From assembly GCA_022478985.1 (NCBI GenBank), contig JAKSZP010012263.1, positions 1 through 64,000 on the forward strand: a stretch of DNA of 64,000 nucleotides. The letters are read 5' to 3'. The stretch is from Massospora cicadina (taxonomy: Eukaryota > Entomophthoromycota > Entomophthoromycetes > Entomophthorales > Entomophthoraceae). The position numbers were made by a program, and so were the translations under genes. Of this stretch, positions 47,263 through 58,383 are shown in pieces; the first letter of the stretch is position 1; each line of letters starts with the position of its first letter. The notes under the pieces are model-generated. The model saw nothing but the letters and a program-made list of their open reading frames with translations, ran no database searches and was not told the DNA's origin.

Positions 47263-47660
47263 AGCCTAAGATTCCATATCAGAAGGTGAGGAAGCTTTGG
47301 GGAAAATTTTGTCCAGAACCTGCTTTAGCTGGCGGACCATGGAGGACAACATTTGGATAGGAGCATCAGCAAGATGTGGCATAAGGAGGTATCATTGTGA
47401 GTTTTCTTTGTTAGCAAGGCCGGCGGTATCAATTGCCTCAACGTATTGAGCAAGTTGATGCTCAGCATGTGTGATAAGAGCAGGAAAACAAGTGAACGAC
47501 TTGATGCACTGGTGGGTTTGGGGATAATTTTGGTCAAAAAGAGAAGTTTTTGCCGCGTCAATGCAAGCGCAGCTCGCACCAAAAGTGAGCTCCTCACCTT
47601 TGTATACTACATTTTCATCAAAGATCATGGGAGAATATTGGGCTGAAATTATTATCTTTA
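47263..47660 (-). pseudogene. Unidentified reading frame with one internal TGA
   Basis: One minus-strand frame runs about 120 codons to a TAG near 47270, broken only by a TGA near 47392-47394. It reads YKGEELTFGASCACIDAAKT, later HAEHQLAQYVEAIDTAGLAN, and after the TGA a heptad-like segment (IQMLSSMVRQLKQVLDKIF). I do not recognise the protein. A TTTCAG precedes the frame near 47650, so it could be a terminal exon of a host gene; it could equally be N-terminal gag or ORF1 of an element. It is GC-richer than its surroundings. Neighbours are Ty3 debris on both sides. Confidence 0.3.
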
Positions 47661-47899
47661 AGAAATTTATCAGGAAATTTTGTACTTTATACTTTATTTC
47701 CTTTCCTCAGGGAATGATTCAGGCTTTTATCATGGCTGACATGCAAGCTTCAAAAGCTTTTTATTAGACACAAGGTGGTTAACTTATTAGATCTAAATTA
47801 TATTCCAGCAGGTATTATCAAAGGAGAAGCTTCATAAGGTATTACATCTTTAAAGTATAGGAACCTTATGAGTTTAAATTAGAAAAATATAAAACTAGT

Positions 47900-50704
47900 A
47901 GACCAATATAGGCATAATAAATTGATATAGCCCATTATCTTAGGGGTGGATTAGGCACAATTAGATCATCAGAGAAGGAATTATGGCCAATAACTTTATC
48001 CTAGCCCAGGAAGAAGTAAAAATGTTATCAATACCAATATGACGGAAAACAAATTAAGGTAGTGACACTAGCCTCAAATGAAAAGAGCTGTACTGTCCGC
48101 ATTTATAACTTTTCTCCAATATAACTTTACCACTTGTTTGAAATCTTGGTGTTATCTTTTGCTGCAGAAAGAACTAATGCCATACCAGTGCGTTACAAAA
48201 ATGTTGTGACTTTAAATAACTGTGGACTTTATTTCATTTCTTTCCTAGATATATCCCCTCACTCTGAGGGAGGGTGAAGCATTAGAGATATAGGTAAAGG
48301 ACTAGGAATCAAAGGGCCTCTTTCATAAAATATTGCCAGTTTGCTCAATAATACTTTTTGTGGAAAAGGATGATGTGTCCCTTAGCCTTATATTAATTAG
48401 AGGTAACTCAACAATGTGACCATACCTAAACTACATCCCATTAGTGTTGAGTCTCATTTGCAAGATTCGTTGATTGGGCTAACATATCATCAAATCTGGA
48501 CTTCTTAACGCATTTAACAAAGATATGCTTCAAATCTTGTTTGTTTTAGATCATTGCCTTCATAACTGGAAAGACACTTACCATTATGTTTTTCCATTTG
48601 GCCTCAAAAATCCCCTATAATAATTAAATGTCACATAAATTGATTCATTAGAAGTTTTTTGAGGTATAAGTAATGGCTTATATGGACGACATACTCTTCT
48701 TCTCCCTTGTGCATATATCCCATTAATTGCTCTTGCATCAAATAGTTAAGAAATTGAATAATCGAGTCTAACTCTAGAGAATGTCAATTGCAAATTCTTC
48801 AATTCCCAAATGACCCATTTGGGGGACGTTATATTTTAAAAAAGGAACATCTGATCACTACCAATAAGGAAAAGCAAAATGCGACTGGCCAACGCCCACC
48901 TCAGTAAGAGAGCTAAAATCTTTTTGGGTATTGATATCTTTATAAAGAATTTTACACCAATACTTTCCTGGTTTCTGCTTCATACTATAGGGCTAGTGGG
49001 ATCAAGGCACTACATTGGATGCCTGAGTTGGAGAGAACTTTCCAGGAAGTGTTTGAACCTTTTTCTACAACTCATTTTTACAACAACTTAACCTTATTAG
49101 ATAATTCATAGATGCAAATGATTCCTTCAACTTTGTAATTCTTGATGACTAACTCCAAGTGGCACTTATGGAGTTGAATATATATTAGGGTTACTAGAAC
49201 AAAAGATGACAATTTAGTAATTGAACCATCCTTTTTTTCAAATAGATTTTAGCTTTAGTAGAAGCCCTAAACTAATGGCGTCATCAAATTCATAGTTCTT
49301 ATTTACTATTATATGTTTGGAACAATCACAAATCATTTCTTTCTTATAATCTACTCAGGATAAGACCTCACAATAAACATGTTGTCATGAGATCTTAGCA
49401 TAGCTTTGTGTTCACATTTTGTTCTCAAATGGAAAACAATGAACTAGAGGACGCCCTGAGTCACAGTCCAAATTAGGTGCAACAGAGAAGATGTGGAGCT
49501 CTACAATGCCAAGAATGTTATCACTCCAAAGAAATTTTCCACTAGGCCCTTCAGCCTTTCCCTCTCCTGAACAAGTTCGTGAATCTATGAGAGCCTGGTG
49601 GTGTTTAAATTTATATAAAAGTAAGACTTGACTCAACCTAAAGCTATGACTATAATCAGATTTTGCAAAGTATGATAGATCAGAAGGGCCTCTCAAAATG
49701 GTTTTATTTAAAGGACAATATGGTTTTTATTTCTAGGAAGCCTATGGGTGACTTTGCCCACTGAGACTAAGCACATTAAGGAACACCATGATGTAATTAC
49801 AGTGGCCCATTCTGGTTAAAAACCTATATTTTTAGCAGATTGTGTGTTGGCTTATAAGCCCTCTCTTGACTGTAAGACGAGTTAAAAATGGGTCTTGAGC
49901 TGTAAAATTAGTGAAGAGGTCTAAAAAACAAAAATATTTGGTAAATAAAACATTTTGCTTAGTTAAAATGGTTCTATATATAAAGGGAAAGTGGTGACAA
50001 TGCTGAGAGGGCTTCCGTGGCTCCTTATGATCAGGATCTTTCAGAAATTTCCCGATTGATTTACTAGTTGACACCATATTTGTTCTTTATTGACAATGAC
50101 CTTTTGACCTCATTGATGGGAGTATTGCTTTTTGAGATTTGGAAAGCGAGGAGTAACACCAGAAGGCATCTCCATCACTTTCCCAAATGCGTGATGCTTC
50201 CTGATAGCTTTTCCATTGGTGCTTTCAGGGACAGGTTTGACAAAAGAACTTGACAGCTGATTTATGAAGCTCAATTTGGGACTAAGATCTTGACTCACTT
50301 ATTATCTCAAATCTCAATAGCGCCCCCATCAAGATTCTTTAAGAGGGAAATATAGGGCAATAGGAGAAGACCATGGACTAAGTTAACTATTGTCCCTTGG
50401 GTAACGTCAGCAATCAAGCATTTGGAATTCACTTTATAACTGTCACATTAGGGTCCAAACCAAAGTACATTGAGTTTGTTCTGTGACCTCTAGGTCAATG
50501 GTGATAGAAAAAGGTCTAGGTCGCCATACTGAAATATCAGTAAAGGGGTCAGCCAATTTTTGATTAAGATGTCTCCTTTGCTGTAGTGTAATACTTACCT
50601 GAGTAAAGTTGACTTGAAGCTAAGTTTCATTGGATAAGGCCCTCATTATCAATTGGAGTTATCATGTACCAAGGAATTGAGTAGAGGTTGAACGCTACTT
50701 GGCA
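47900..50704 (+). pseudogene. Tf1-like Ty3/gypsy pol remnant (fragment F)
   Basis: Plus-strand pol debris. RT: near 48345-48450 FLWKRMMCPL/VEKDDVSLSLILIRGN is the fingers block in two frames; near 48575-48620 lies YHYVFPFGLKNP, and at about 48670-48700 AYMDDILFFS with both catalytic aspartates intact. RNase H: ALVEALNXWRHQIHSSYLLL near 49255-49310 corresponds to the ALVEAF-WRHYL block. Integrase: IKEHHDVITVAHSG near 49770 resembles the zinc-binding start, with decayed core debris to about 50450. The fragment is cut at 50704 by El-4 and may continue for ~18 bp at 54640, immediately before the LTR at 54658. Heavily decayed. Confidence 0.65.
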
Positions 50705-50710
50705 GCTAAG

Positions 50711-51391
50711 TGATTTGGTATGACCAACCATCCATTATATTATTTTTTTCATTTTCCCTTATTTTAGATGAAGGTAATGATTCCTAAGGCCTTGATTTAT
50801 AATGTCAATCTTTTGAATTAAGTATGACGGATTACCTTGACGCTGATGTTAATCCACAAGACTAAGTTATGACAGATCACCTTGCCTCAGCACCCAAGTT
50901 TTTATATGTAACTATTGATCAATAGATTAAATTCCAATTGTTTTTCCATTGGCCACAGCCTGAATAGATATTGAGATTCAAATTATTCTAAACCACATGT
51001 ATATCCCCCAAATCTTAATTTTTTGATTTACTAAGCTCTATGGTGGTGCAAATTCAATTTTTCTTTTATTAGTATATTTTCTCATACATCCTACACCAGC
51101 GTAAAAACAATTGCTAATGTTTTATCCTTTAGTTCAAGGACAATGACTAAACTATTTTCCAGAATAATGCACTGCCCAGTATTTCTCAGTGTGGGCCATA
51201 ATCATTGAAATTTGCATTTTGAAGTGATCTTCCTTTTGACTAGCTTGTTTAAGCTATCAATAGTTCACCTTGGATGATAAAGTACCTACCATCTTATTTT
51301 AGATTACTGTCATAATACAAGTCCATTTGTTTTAGTATAAAAGTAACTGACCTTTGAAGTTGTAAATCAATCCTATGCGCCCATTACAGCA
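50711..51391 (+). repeat. El-4 5' LTR
   Basis: This aligns to 53956-54639; landmarks are tgatttggt, taccttgacgctgatgtt versus taccttgacactgatgtt, tttactaagctctatgg versus tttaataagctttatgg, cactgcccag and accttgga. It ends ttacagca. Confidence 0.8.
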
Positions 51392-51393
51392 TT

Positions 51394-51412
51394 TGATGCT
51401 CCCTACAGTGGC
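51394..51412 (+). other. El-4 primer-binding site (diverged)
   Basis: tgatgctccctacagtggc lies 2 nt inside the 5' LTR and differs at about three positions from the shared motif tggtgctcactacaggggg. Confidence 0.5.
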
Positions 51413-51419
51413 CACTTTT

Positions 51420-52800
51420 GGTACCCCGTCCTCTGTTATAAATAGTCAAAAAAATTATATTTTGATGATGATTGATTTGGCAACCCACCATATATTTCTT
51501 ATGGTGAACCAAATTACGAGGAGGATCAGCCAAGTTCTAGTCTCTCTGTTCTGTTTGTTGATGCTTTTTAACAAATTGACTAGATATATTTAATACGCTA
51601 GGATGATACCCCTATGCCTTCACACCGCCTTGATGGCTTTGAATTACCCAAGGGGAGAAGTTCCCTCTATCACTAATCTATATAAAGAGTTTTAAACTTT
51701 ATGTATCCTTGTCTAATCCCAAGGATAGGAAATAAAAAACCAAAATTTACCAATTTTGTCAAGTCTAAGAAGAAACAGGTAAAGGCTGTCCAAAAATTTA
51801 TGGTGGAACGGTGACATTTCACTAGCAAAGTAAAGCAACTCCCCTGAGGAATTTTAAAGTCATTCTAAATGTATACAGGTAGATAGTCAAGGTACCTTAG
51901 ATTCTACTTCTGACGGCTTCCTGGAGGCAAATGTGGCTAACTTGCCTAACGTGCTGACCACTATACCCCTAATAGCTGTTATTCTTTACACTAATACTGA
52001 TACCCCTGCTGAAACGGCTGCTGCTTCTGTTAGTTCAACTCCTTTACAAGGCCAAAATTGATTGCTCTGAGGATTCATCCCAGCACAATTAAGTTAACTG
52101 TGAAATTTCCCAAATTTGGTAGGCATGAAATACTATATCTTCATATGCTCCTTTAAAATTACTGTGGGAAGCACCAGTAATCAGAATAAACTGGCTAGGT
52201 TGATGAAATAAATAATACCCTTATAGTCAAGATTTGGTATTGCTAAAATATGTGAAGCTGGTAAGTCTTAACATAACGCCAAGAGCATTAATATTGATAG
52301 ATTTTGGGAAGTGGCGGAACTTGATGATAGGACGGAAAACCGCCTTCCTGTCTATCAACTTTAAACATGGTAAAGAAGTTTTAGCCTTTAAAGACCGCCT
52401 TTTACTATAAGGCGCAGTTTTTGTATGAGGTTAAGGTTCTGATTCGTTATGAAGCTCTGATTGCTTTCTGCAACGCCTACGATCCTCATAAAGAGTTTTA
52501 TTGGGTCATACAACCCGTTTTATATTTAAATACCACTATAACTAAAATGAGGAACTACCTTCACCACTAGACCTTTTTGGCGCCCCTCATACTAAACTTC
52601 TCAATATAGAATTAAGTAATAATTAGTGACACCAGCCACCAATAAGAATCTAAGAAAAGATATAGAGGAGTAGTTTAGGGAATATTTACTTCTGCAAAAA
52701 GCTACAAAATCTTAGATAATGAATTAACCTGATGGAATGCAGCCTCAATGAAAAAACTTCCAATTTAAATATAACCACCGAGATTGCTATGACTTTTTAG
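51420..52800 (+). pseudogene. El-4 interior, gag-like debris
   Basis: Plus-strand frames with many stops. Near 51450-51560 NYILMMIDLATHHIFLMVNQ looks more like the start of an integrase core than gag, which would be odd so close to the primer site; it may be a rearranged scrap. Near 51910-52010 a threonine/alanine-rich stretch (NADTPAETAAA-like) occurs, and near 52300 RFWEVAELDDRTENRLPV. No zinc knuckle is legible. By position between primer site and protease this should be gag, but no domain proves it. Confidence 0.35.
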
Positions 52801-52830
52801 CCATAGTAGAACACTTGTTTACATAGTTAT

Positions 52831-53200
52831 TTGAGTCAAGAAAATACTATTGACATTGATATGCTTACCAGCTCAGATAATCGCGCTGAATGTACTTATG
52901 CAGATTTTAATGTGTACACCATTAAAGATTGGGTAATTTTAGACTGCGGAGCACCAATTAACATAGTTTCTTTATCATTAATGAGGAAATTGGAGACTGA
53001 CCCCAATATTGCCCATTAGAAAACTATGGAACCGTGGGACCTAACGCCACTACTCACTAGGAGAAAATAGGTCCTTTCTGCTGGTTTTGGTACTAAAATA
53101 TTGTTTGTCTGACCATTGTTTTACCTCATGAAAAATTTTGAGCTACTTATTGGTAACTCTTAGATGAGAAAAAAATCAACTTAACACCAGCTTTGTGAAT
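52831..53200 (+). pseudogene. El-4 aspartic protease remnant
   Basis: A 63-codon open frame at 52831-53019 contains DWVILDCGAPINIVSLSLMR, matching the retropepsin pattern ILDSGA-INIVS with the catalytic Asp kept and Ser changed to Cys. After a stop and frameshift PLFYLMKNFELLIGNS follows near 53110-53165, the flap-to-LIG block. This domain processes Gag in LTR elements. No RT follows before the 3' LTR; 53200-53955 is unrecognised debris. Confidence 0.7.
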
Positions 53201-53955
53201 GATACTTTTAATGTGGGAGTGGACTACAGGTTCCATTTCTATTATTACTAAGGAATCTCCAGATGATGAACATGAATTGATGTGCGCAATTAGCATGCAT
53301 TTTGCTGACACAACTAAAGTAACTTTTCCAATGCCGGACTAGGCCATGACTAGTGGTCCTCCTATAACTTATTCAGAGAACTTTATGGTTTTTTAGCTGG
53401 TTTGTATTGTATATCAGTTGACAAAATGCACACTGTGACAACGCAGCTTCCAGTGCTGATGGAGGTTGAATCCACCCCATAGATGGAGCCCATATCTCAA
53501 CATCAAAAATTTCAATGGTGAGCCTAGTGAGGGTTTTACATCCATCTAATATTGTAAAGGTGTCTGAAGCAACCTAAATTTGCCAAGTATATAATAAAAG
53601 TCCAATGGTATTCCCCTCCGTGCTAGTCAAAAGTGTACCATTGAGCCCAGCTGCCAAGCCCTCGTCAGGAAGATATTACAATTACAATACCTCAATGTCT
53701 TATATGGCAAGATTCTTCCACCAATCCGCAAATCCAAAATGACCCCAGTGCCGCCTCATTTGCTGTCTATCCTCACCAGGTCAAAGTTTAAGTTGTCTTT
53801 GGAAAGTTCACAAATACCTGGTTAAAATAAAAGAAGCGACAGATGATTACTTTTTGTTTATGTGTTGCCTGTCCTAACAGCCTCATCGTCTTAAAAAGTA
53901 TCTGATCCTCACTTTTTTTGTGCTTAGATGTTTGGCCAAGTGAGAGGAAATGTGT

Positions 53956-54639
53956 TGATTTGGTTTGATAAAACATTCAATTTATATTATTTTTATTTTA
54001 TATTATCTTAGATGAAGATTTGATTACTAAAGCCTTGATGCTGATTTAATTGTTCAATCAGGTTAATATGGAATACCTTGACACTGATGTTTATCTGCTA
54101 TATTGGTTTACAGATGATTACCTTAACTCTGCAAGCAAGTTTTTTATGTAGCTATTAGTCTATAGAATTATTTTCTTTTAATTTTGTCCCGGGCCATGAC
54201 AAGGATAGGCAACATGGTTCAATTCATCCCACCCCAAAGGCAATATCTCCTTTTTACTTGTTTGTGATTTAATAAGCTTTATGGCGGACAAATTTTATAT
54301 TCCATTTTTACTATAATATTTTCTCTCTTGCACCATTCCAGTGTAAAGGAAATCACAATTGAGTTTATAACTTAAATTCTAGGCCAATGGCTTAATTCTT
54401 TTCTTTTTAACTATACACTGCCCAGTTTTTTAGTGTAATTTATTTTAATGAGAGCTAATTTTGAAGGTATCTTTCTTTTACCTAGCTTATCTGACATATC
54501 AAATAATAACCTTGGACAATAGAGTATTTATCATCTTATTTTTAGGATTAGTATCTTCATACAGTTCCCTTATTTTTAAGTTTAAAAATAACTAGCCTAT
54601 GCAGTTGTAAGTAAATCCTAAGAGCTGATTAAAACAGCA
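53956..54639 (+). repeat. El-4 3' LTR
   Basis: Partner of 50711-51391. It ends aaaacagca, followed by gctgag. Its start could be up to 5 bp further left (tgtgttgattt). Confidence 0.8.
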
Positions 54640-54657
54640 GCTGAGGGGTGCGCCCAT

Positions 54658-54806
54658 TGTTGGACAATTGCCTGTCCACTTAAGAGAAAAGATTGTTTTG
54701 GGTACAAATAGTCCCAACAATGGGAGATTTCACCCCCACACCAGCTCTAACTTGGTGCTTGTCATACAATTACATAACAAAGCTGATCATGATAATGTTT
54801 GATTTC
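54658..54806 (+). repeat. LTR-E, left piece
   Basis: It begins TGTTGGACAATTG after a purine-rich cagctgaggggtgcg. The LTR is interrupted at 54807 by LINE family 1 and resumes at 61634, after the second copy of the LINE's target duplication. Joined, the LTR is about 830 bp with TGTTG...CAACA termini. Confidence 0.65.
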
Positions 54807-54960
54807 CTTTTTTTAGTACTAGATGGTCCCAACCCAAGGGGGGATTCATTGATGTTTATTGAATTACGCCTGGGCTCCTAAGAGCCTGAGGCGAGGGAAG
54901 GGTAGGGGGGTTTGCGCGCCAGAGCCATGCTGCAGTGATAACTGAGCGGGGAAGGGTTGG
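54807..54960 (-). other. LINE family 1 3' UTR and poly(A)
   Basis: About 150 nt end CCCCCCTTGGGTTGGGACC then ATCTAGTACT and seven or eight A's. The terminal 16-29 nt are what the micro-insertions carry. Confidence 0.85.
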
Positions 54961-57900
54961 CTACATAGTGCAGACCTTCAGGGCCATCTCAAAGTGTACC
55001 TGAAAGTGGGTGATCATGTGTGGAAGGGTCCACACCTGCTGGTCAAAGGCAGCAAGAAGGAAGGAGTTATGGATGGTCCAGATGGCTGTGGCATAGGCGA
55101 GGACACGGAGGAGTCAGTGGCAACCAGGCAATGTCTGCTCGAACATGAGGTCTTGCACAGGGTGTCCAGACCAGGGCTGAGCATGGAGGAGCGCGCGGGC
55201 CTTTGGCCAAAATGTAGCGACACCTGGACAGGTGAAAAAACGATGGAGGTGGGAGTCAATAGGCTCCACACAGCGGGGGCAGCTTCGGTGCTGGAAGGTA
55301 GGGCCAGTCTGGTCCCCTGTCCTGTATGAACAGTGGAGCACCCTCCATAAGGTGTTGGACACCTTTGCTGACAGGATGGGGTAATAGACGTCCTTCCACA
55401 ATTCCTTAAGGTCAAATCTCACGGAGGGAGGGAGGAGCTCTAGGAGTCTTGGGCGGATGGGAGGACGATCTTGGGGGTTGAGGCGAGTTGTGACAATTTG
55501 TCCATTGTGCACAATTGCATGGCGACGGGGGCTGAGGCCAGGGCCTTCCCTTCTGTATGGGAAGGCATGGTGGATCCGCGCGCCTACTCGTTTCAGGTCA
55601 AGGAGAGCCTGGTTCCAGTAGGGGGATGAGGATGGTTTTAGGCGATGGCCTGGGTGGTTTGTGAGCCACTCCCCTAATGAGGTCAGAGATTCTCTAGGAA
55701 GACCCAGAGCTGCTGACACTGACTGGCGGAGGGCGGGCGCCCATTGGGGCATGGAGGTCGCGTCCCAGCAGACAATCGGCCATAAAAACTTCAGGAAGAT
55801 TGTGGTGGCGTGGGATAGCGTGTCCAGAAGCCCTAGGCCCCCTTCATTGCAGGGTTGGGCAATGGTTGAGAGGGCCATTGGTGGATGGTTTGAGCCCCAG
55901 ATCCAACAGCGGAGGAGTACATTGAGCCGCGTATAAAAGGCATCTGTGAATGGGCAGACGTGCGCTAGTAACCAGACTTTGGAGAGGAGGAACACATTGG
56001 CCATCAGAGCTCGACCCTGGGGGTGATGTGCCACCGGTTCCAGCTGGCAATCCTGGAGTTAACTGCTGCAAGGAGCAAGTCCTCATTGTCTTTTAGCGCA
56101 ACTCCTTGTTTGTTGGTGAGAACGCCCAGGTGACGGAAGGTACCGCGCTCAGGTTCAATACCAAATGGTGAGGGGAAGGTGGGGGAGCCGACCTGTACAA
56201 CTGTTGTCTTGGAGGTGTTGACCATGGCATTGGACGCCTTGGTGAACCTCTCAATGGTCACAGCAGCGAGGGCAACATCCCCAGGGCAGCCAAATGCAAT
56301 GGCAGTGTCATCAGCAAATGCCATGGTGCGTGTGGGAGCTTTACCTGGGACCAGAATCCCTGTTAGCTTGTCCTGTAAGGAGGCCAAGAGGGGGTCAAGG
56401 GTGATGTTAAAAAGGATAGGGCACAGGGGGTCCCCTTTCCGGAGACCTTGTCCAACTGGTACTGCCACTGTAAAACCCATTGGCGCCAGGACTCTGGTGT
56501 GGAGCTGGTCATAGAGCGCTGATATCCAGCGCCTAGCTGCGGGTGGGAGATAGAAGCGGGCCAGGGAAGCATCAATATACTTCCAGGCTACCCGATCATA
56601 TGCTTTCTCCATATCCAGGAGAGCCACAAAGCCATTCACCTTATAAGAGTTAGCAGTCAAAGTCACGTGAAGGTCATTATAGTTGTCCCATAATGACCTC
56701 CCCAGAATAAAACCGTGCTGGGATGGGGAGAGGCGAGGTGACACCCATTTAGTGATGCGGTTGGCCAGAAGCTTTGTGAAGAGCTTGTGGTCTGTGTTGA
56801 TCAACGCTATGGGGTGCCAGTTCGCCAGGTTCTCACGGTCTGACTTCTTTTGGATGAGGGTCGTGATTGAGCCTCTGGAGTCGGAGAGGACCTCGCCATT
56901 CACCAAGAGTGCAGCGAAGAGGTCGCGGAGGGTTCTGGCTATCACTGCTGGTTCCAGAAGTTACACCTCAAAGAGTATTCCGTCTGGGCCTGGGGCTTTA
57001 AGCCGTGGGGATTTCAGAAGGGTTTCCATCACCTCCTGGATGGAAATAGGCGCCAATAGAGCCTCATCAGCCCGTGGATCAATGGGCGGCTCTGGAGCCC
57101 GCCACAGGAAGTCTTGGATGTTCGATGGGTCCACCTGGGTGGCATGGAAGAGGCTGGAGTAGAAGCGGTGTAGTTCCTGCGTGATTTTCTCCTTATCCGA
57201 AGTGGTTGTAGTGCCAATCTTCAGTGCAGTAATATCCTTCGCTGTTGACTGGGCTTTCTGTTTCTGAAAGAAGAAGCTGGTGGGGTGTTCCCATTGAGCA
57301 AGTAACGAGATGTTGTAAAGTTTGCTGCCCGTTCTTCCTGCAGTGTGAGCTCCAAGCGGAGTGCTTCCTGCGCCGCTTCCCAGTCTTCCAACCATCTGGG
57401 AGAGGGCGAAGGCTGGCAGTTTCGCTCTAAACGTCTGATTCTGGCTTGCGCCCTTTTGACTCTGGCGCGAGCTGCAGTCATCTGGGCTTTGGCACAGTTG
57501 TAAGCAACGCGGGTGATGCCCTCCTTGGTCACCGCCCATCTAGCCTTGTGGTCAAGCAGGTGGGGTGGGGGAGGTGAGAGTCTCCCGGATGGTCATAGAC
57601 AGCTTCTCCTTAGTGAAGGGGTTGTTGAGAAGAGCTGGGGAAACCCTAGGCCAGAACCTACGCGACGGTCTAAGTGTGGTGGTGAGGACAACGGTGAGTG
57701 ACCTGTGATCACTCAGATGGTTGTCATGAGAGATGGGAGAGGAGACGCGGCCAATTAGCAGGGGGCCAATCAGTGCCATATCTATGCGTGACGCTGACTG
57801 GAAAGCTCCTCCATCATACTGGATCCTAGTCATGCAACCTAGGCCAGACGTGGAGGGTGGAAGCGCATTATAAAGCACTCAGGCGAAGGAAATCCTGGAG

Positions 57901-58383
57901 GCGACTTGATCCAGGGCGTTCCTTTGCTGCAGGGGGGTAAGAGTCACGGACGCGACTTATGGTTGTGTTAAAATCTCCTAAGAAGACTGTATTCCGTGGG
58001 AGATTGAATTGGACGAGCTCTTCCAAGAGCTGATTTCGCTCCTGACCTGCATTAGGCAGGTAGATGCTTGCAGCGAAGAAGAAAAAGTCAGGAGTGGTGA
58101 GTTTGGCCAGTATGAGGTGGCCACCTAGATATTGTGAAAAAGTATGGGTTTTAACCCGCGGATTCAAAACAATAAGGGCGGCATGGTTTGTCCAGAAGGA
58201 GCTGCCTCCAAACTGTTCATCTCATGCAGATTGTTCGTGGGGGAGGATATGGGGCTCCTGGACAGCAGCGATGCCAATTTGTGCTGACCTGAAGTTTCGG
58301 AGGAGGCGGGCTCTCCGCTTAAAGTCCCACAACCCATTTGCGTTGATGGATTGCAGGGCCAGGGTGCTGCCATGGGGACTCAT
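54961..58383 (-). pseudogene. LINE family 1 ORF2: endonuclease, RT, Cys/His
   Basis: The ~1,140-codon ORF2 starts MSPHGSTLALQS. AP-like endonuclease: NANGLWDFK, the Glu motif in AAVQEPH, GDFN at 57967-57978 and SDH at 57705-57713. RT: KAPGPDGILFE, ENLANWHPIALINTDHK, QGLRKGDPLCPILFN and FADD (56307-56318), catalytic residues intact. A C-terminal CPRCVEPIDSHLHRFFTC lies at 55228-55280; the frame ends at the TAG 54963-54961 after FEMALKVCTM. Lesions: TGA at 58224, frameshifts near 57870, 57560, 57295 and 56030, TAA at 56963, TGA at 55116. The protein would nick target DNA and reverse-transcribe from the nick. Inactive here, but few changes separate it from function, unlike every other pol in the window. 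Confidence 0.95.
58380..58383 (-). promoter_or_regulatory. ORF1 stop / ORF2 start overlap (ATGA)
   Basis: On the minus strand CTATGAGTCC places the ORF2 ATG (58383-58381) one base ahead of the ORF1 TGA (58382-58380). Such ATGA overlaps are associated with termination-reinitiation of translation in other two-ORF elements. That this mechanism operates here is inference. Confidence 0.7.

Larger units (their letters stand above)
50711..54639 (+). mobile_element. Short LTR element El-4, gag/protease debris only
   Basis: This 3.9-kb plus-strand element has LTRs of about 681 and 684 bp. A 6-bp duplication with one mismatch flanks it (gctaag 50705-50710, gctgag 54640-54645). A primer-site-like motif follows the 5' LTR and a purine tract (gtgagaggaaatg) precedes the 3' LTR. 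The 2.56-kb interior contains a retropepsin but no RT or RNase H that I can find, so it is a deletion derivative or non-autonomous form. It inserted ~18 bp upstream of the LTR at 54658. Confidence 0.75.

Noticed and set aside
55661..57162. Long plus-strand frames opposite LINE family 1 ORF2
   Set aside because: They are antisense shadows of a domain-verified coding strand.
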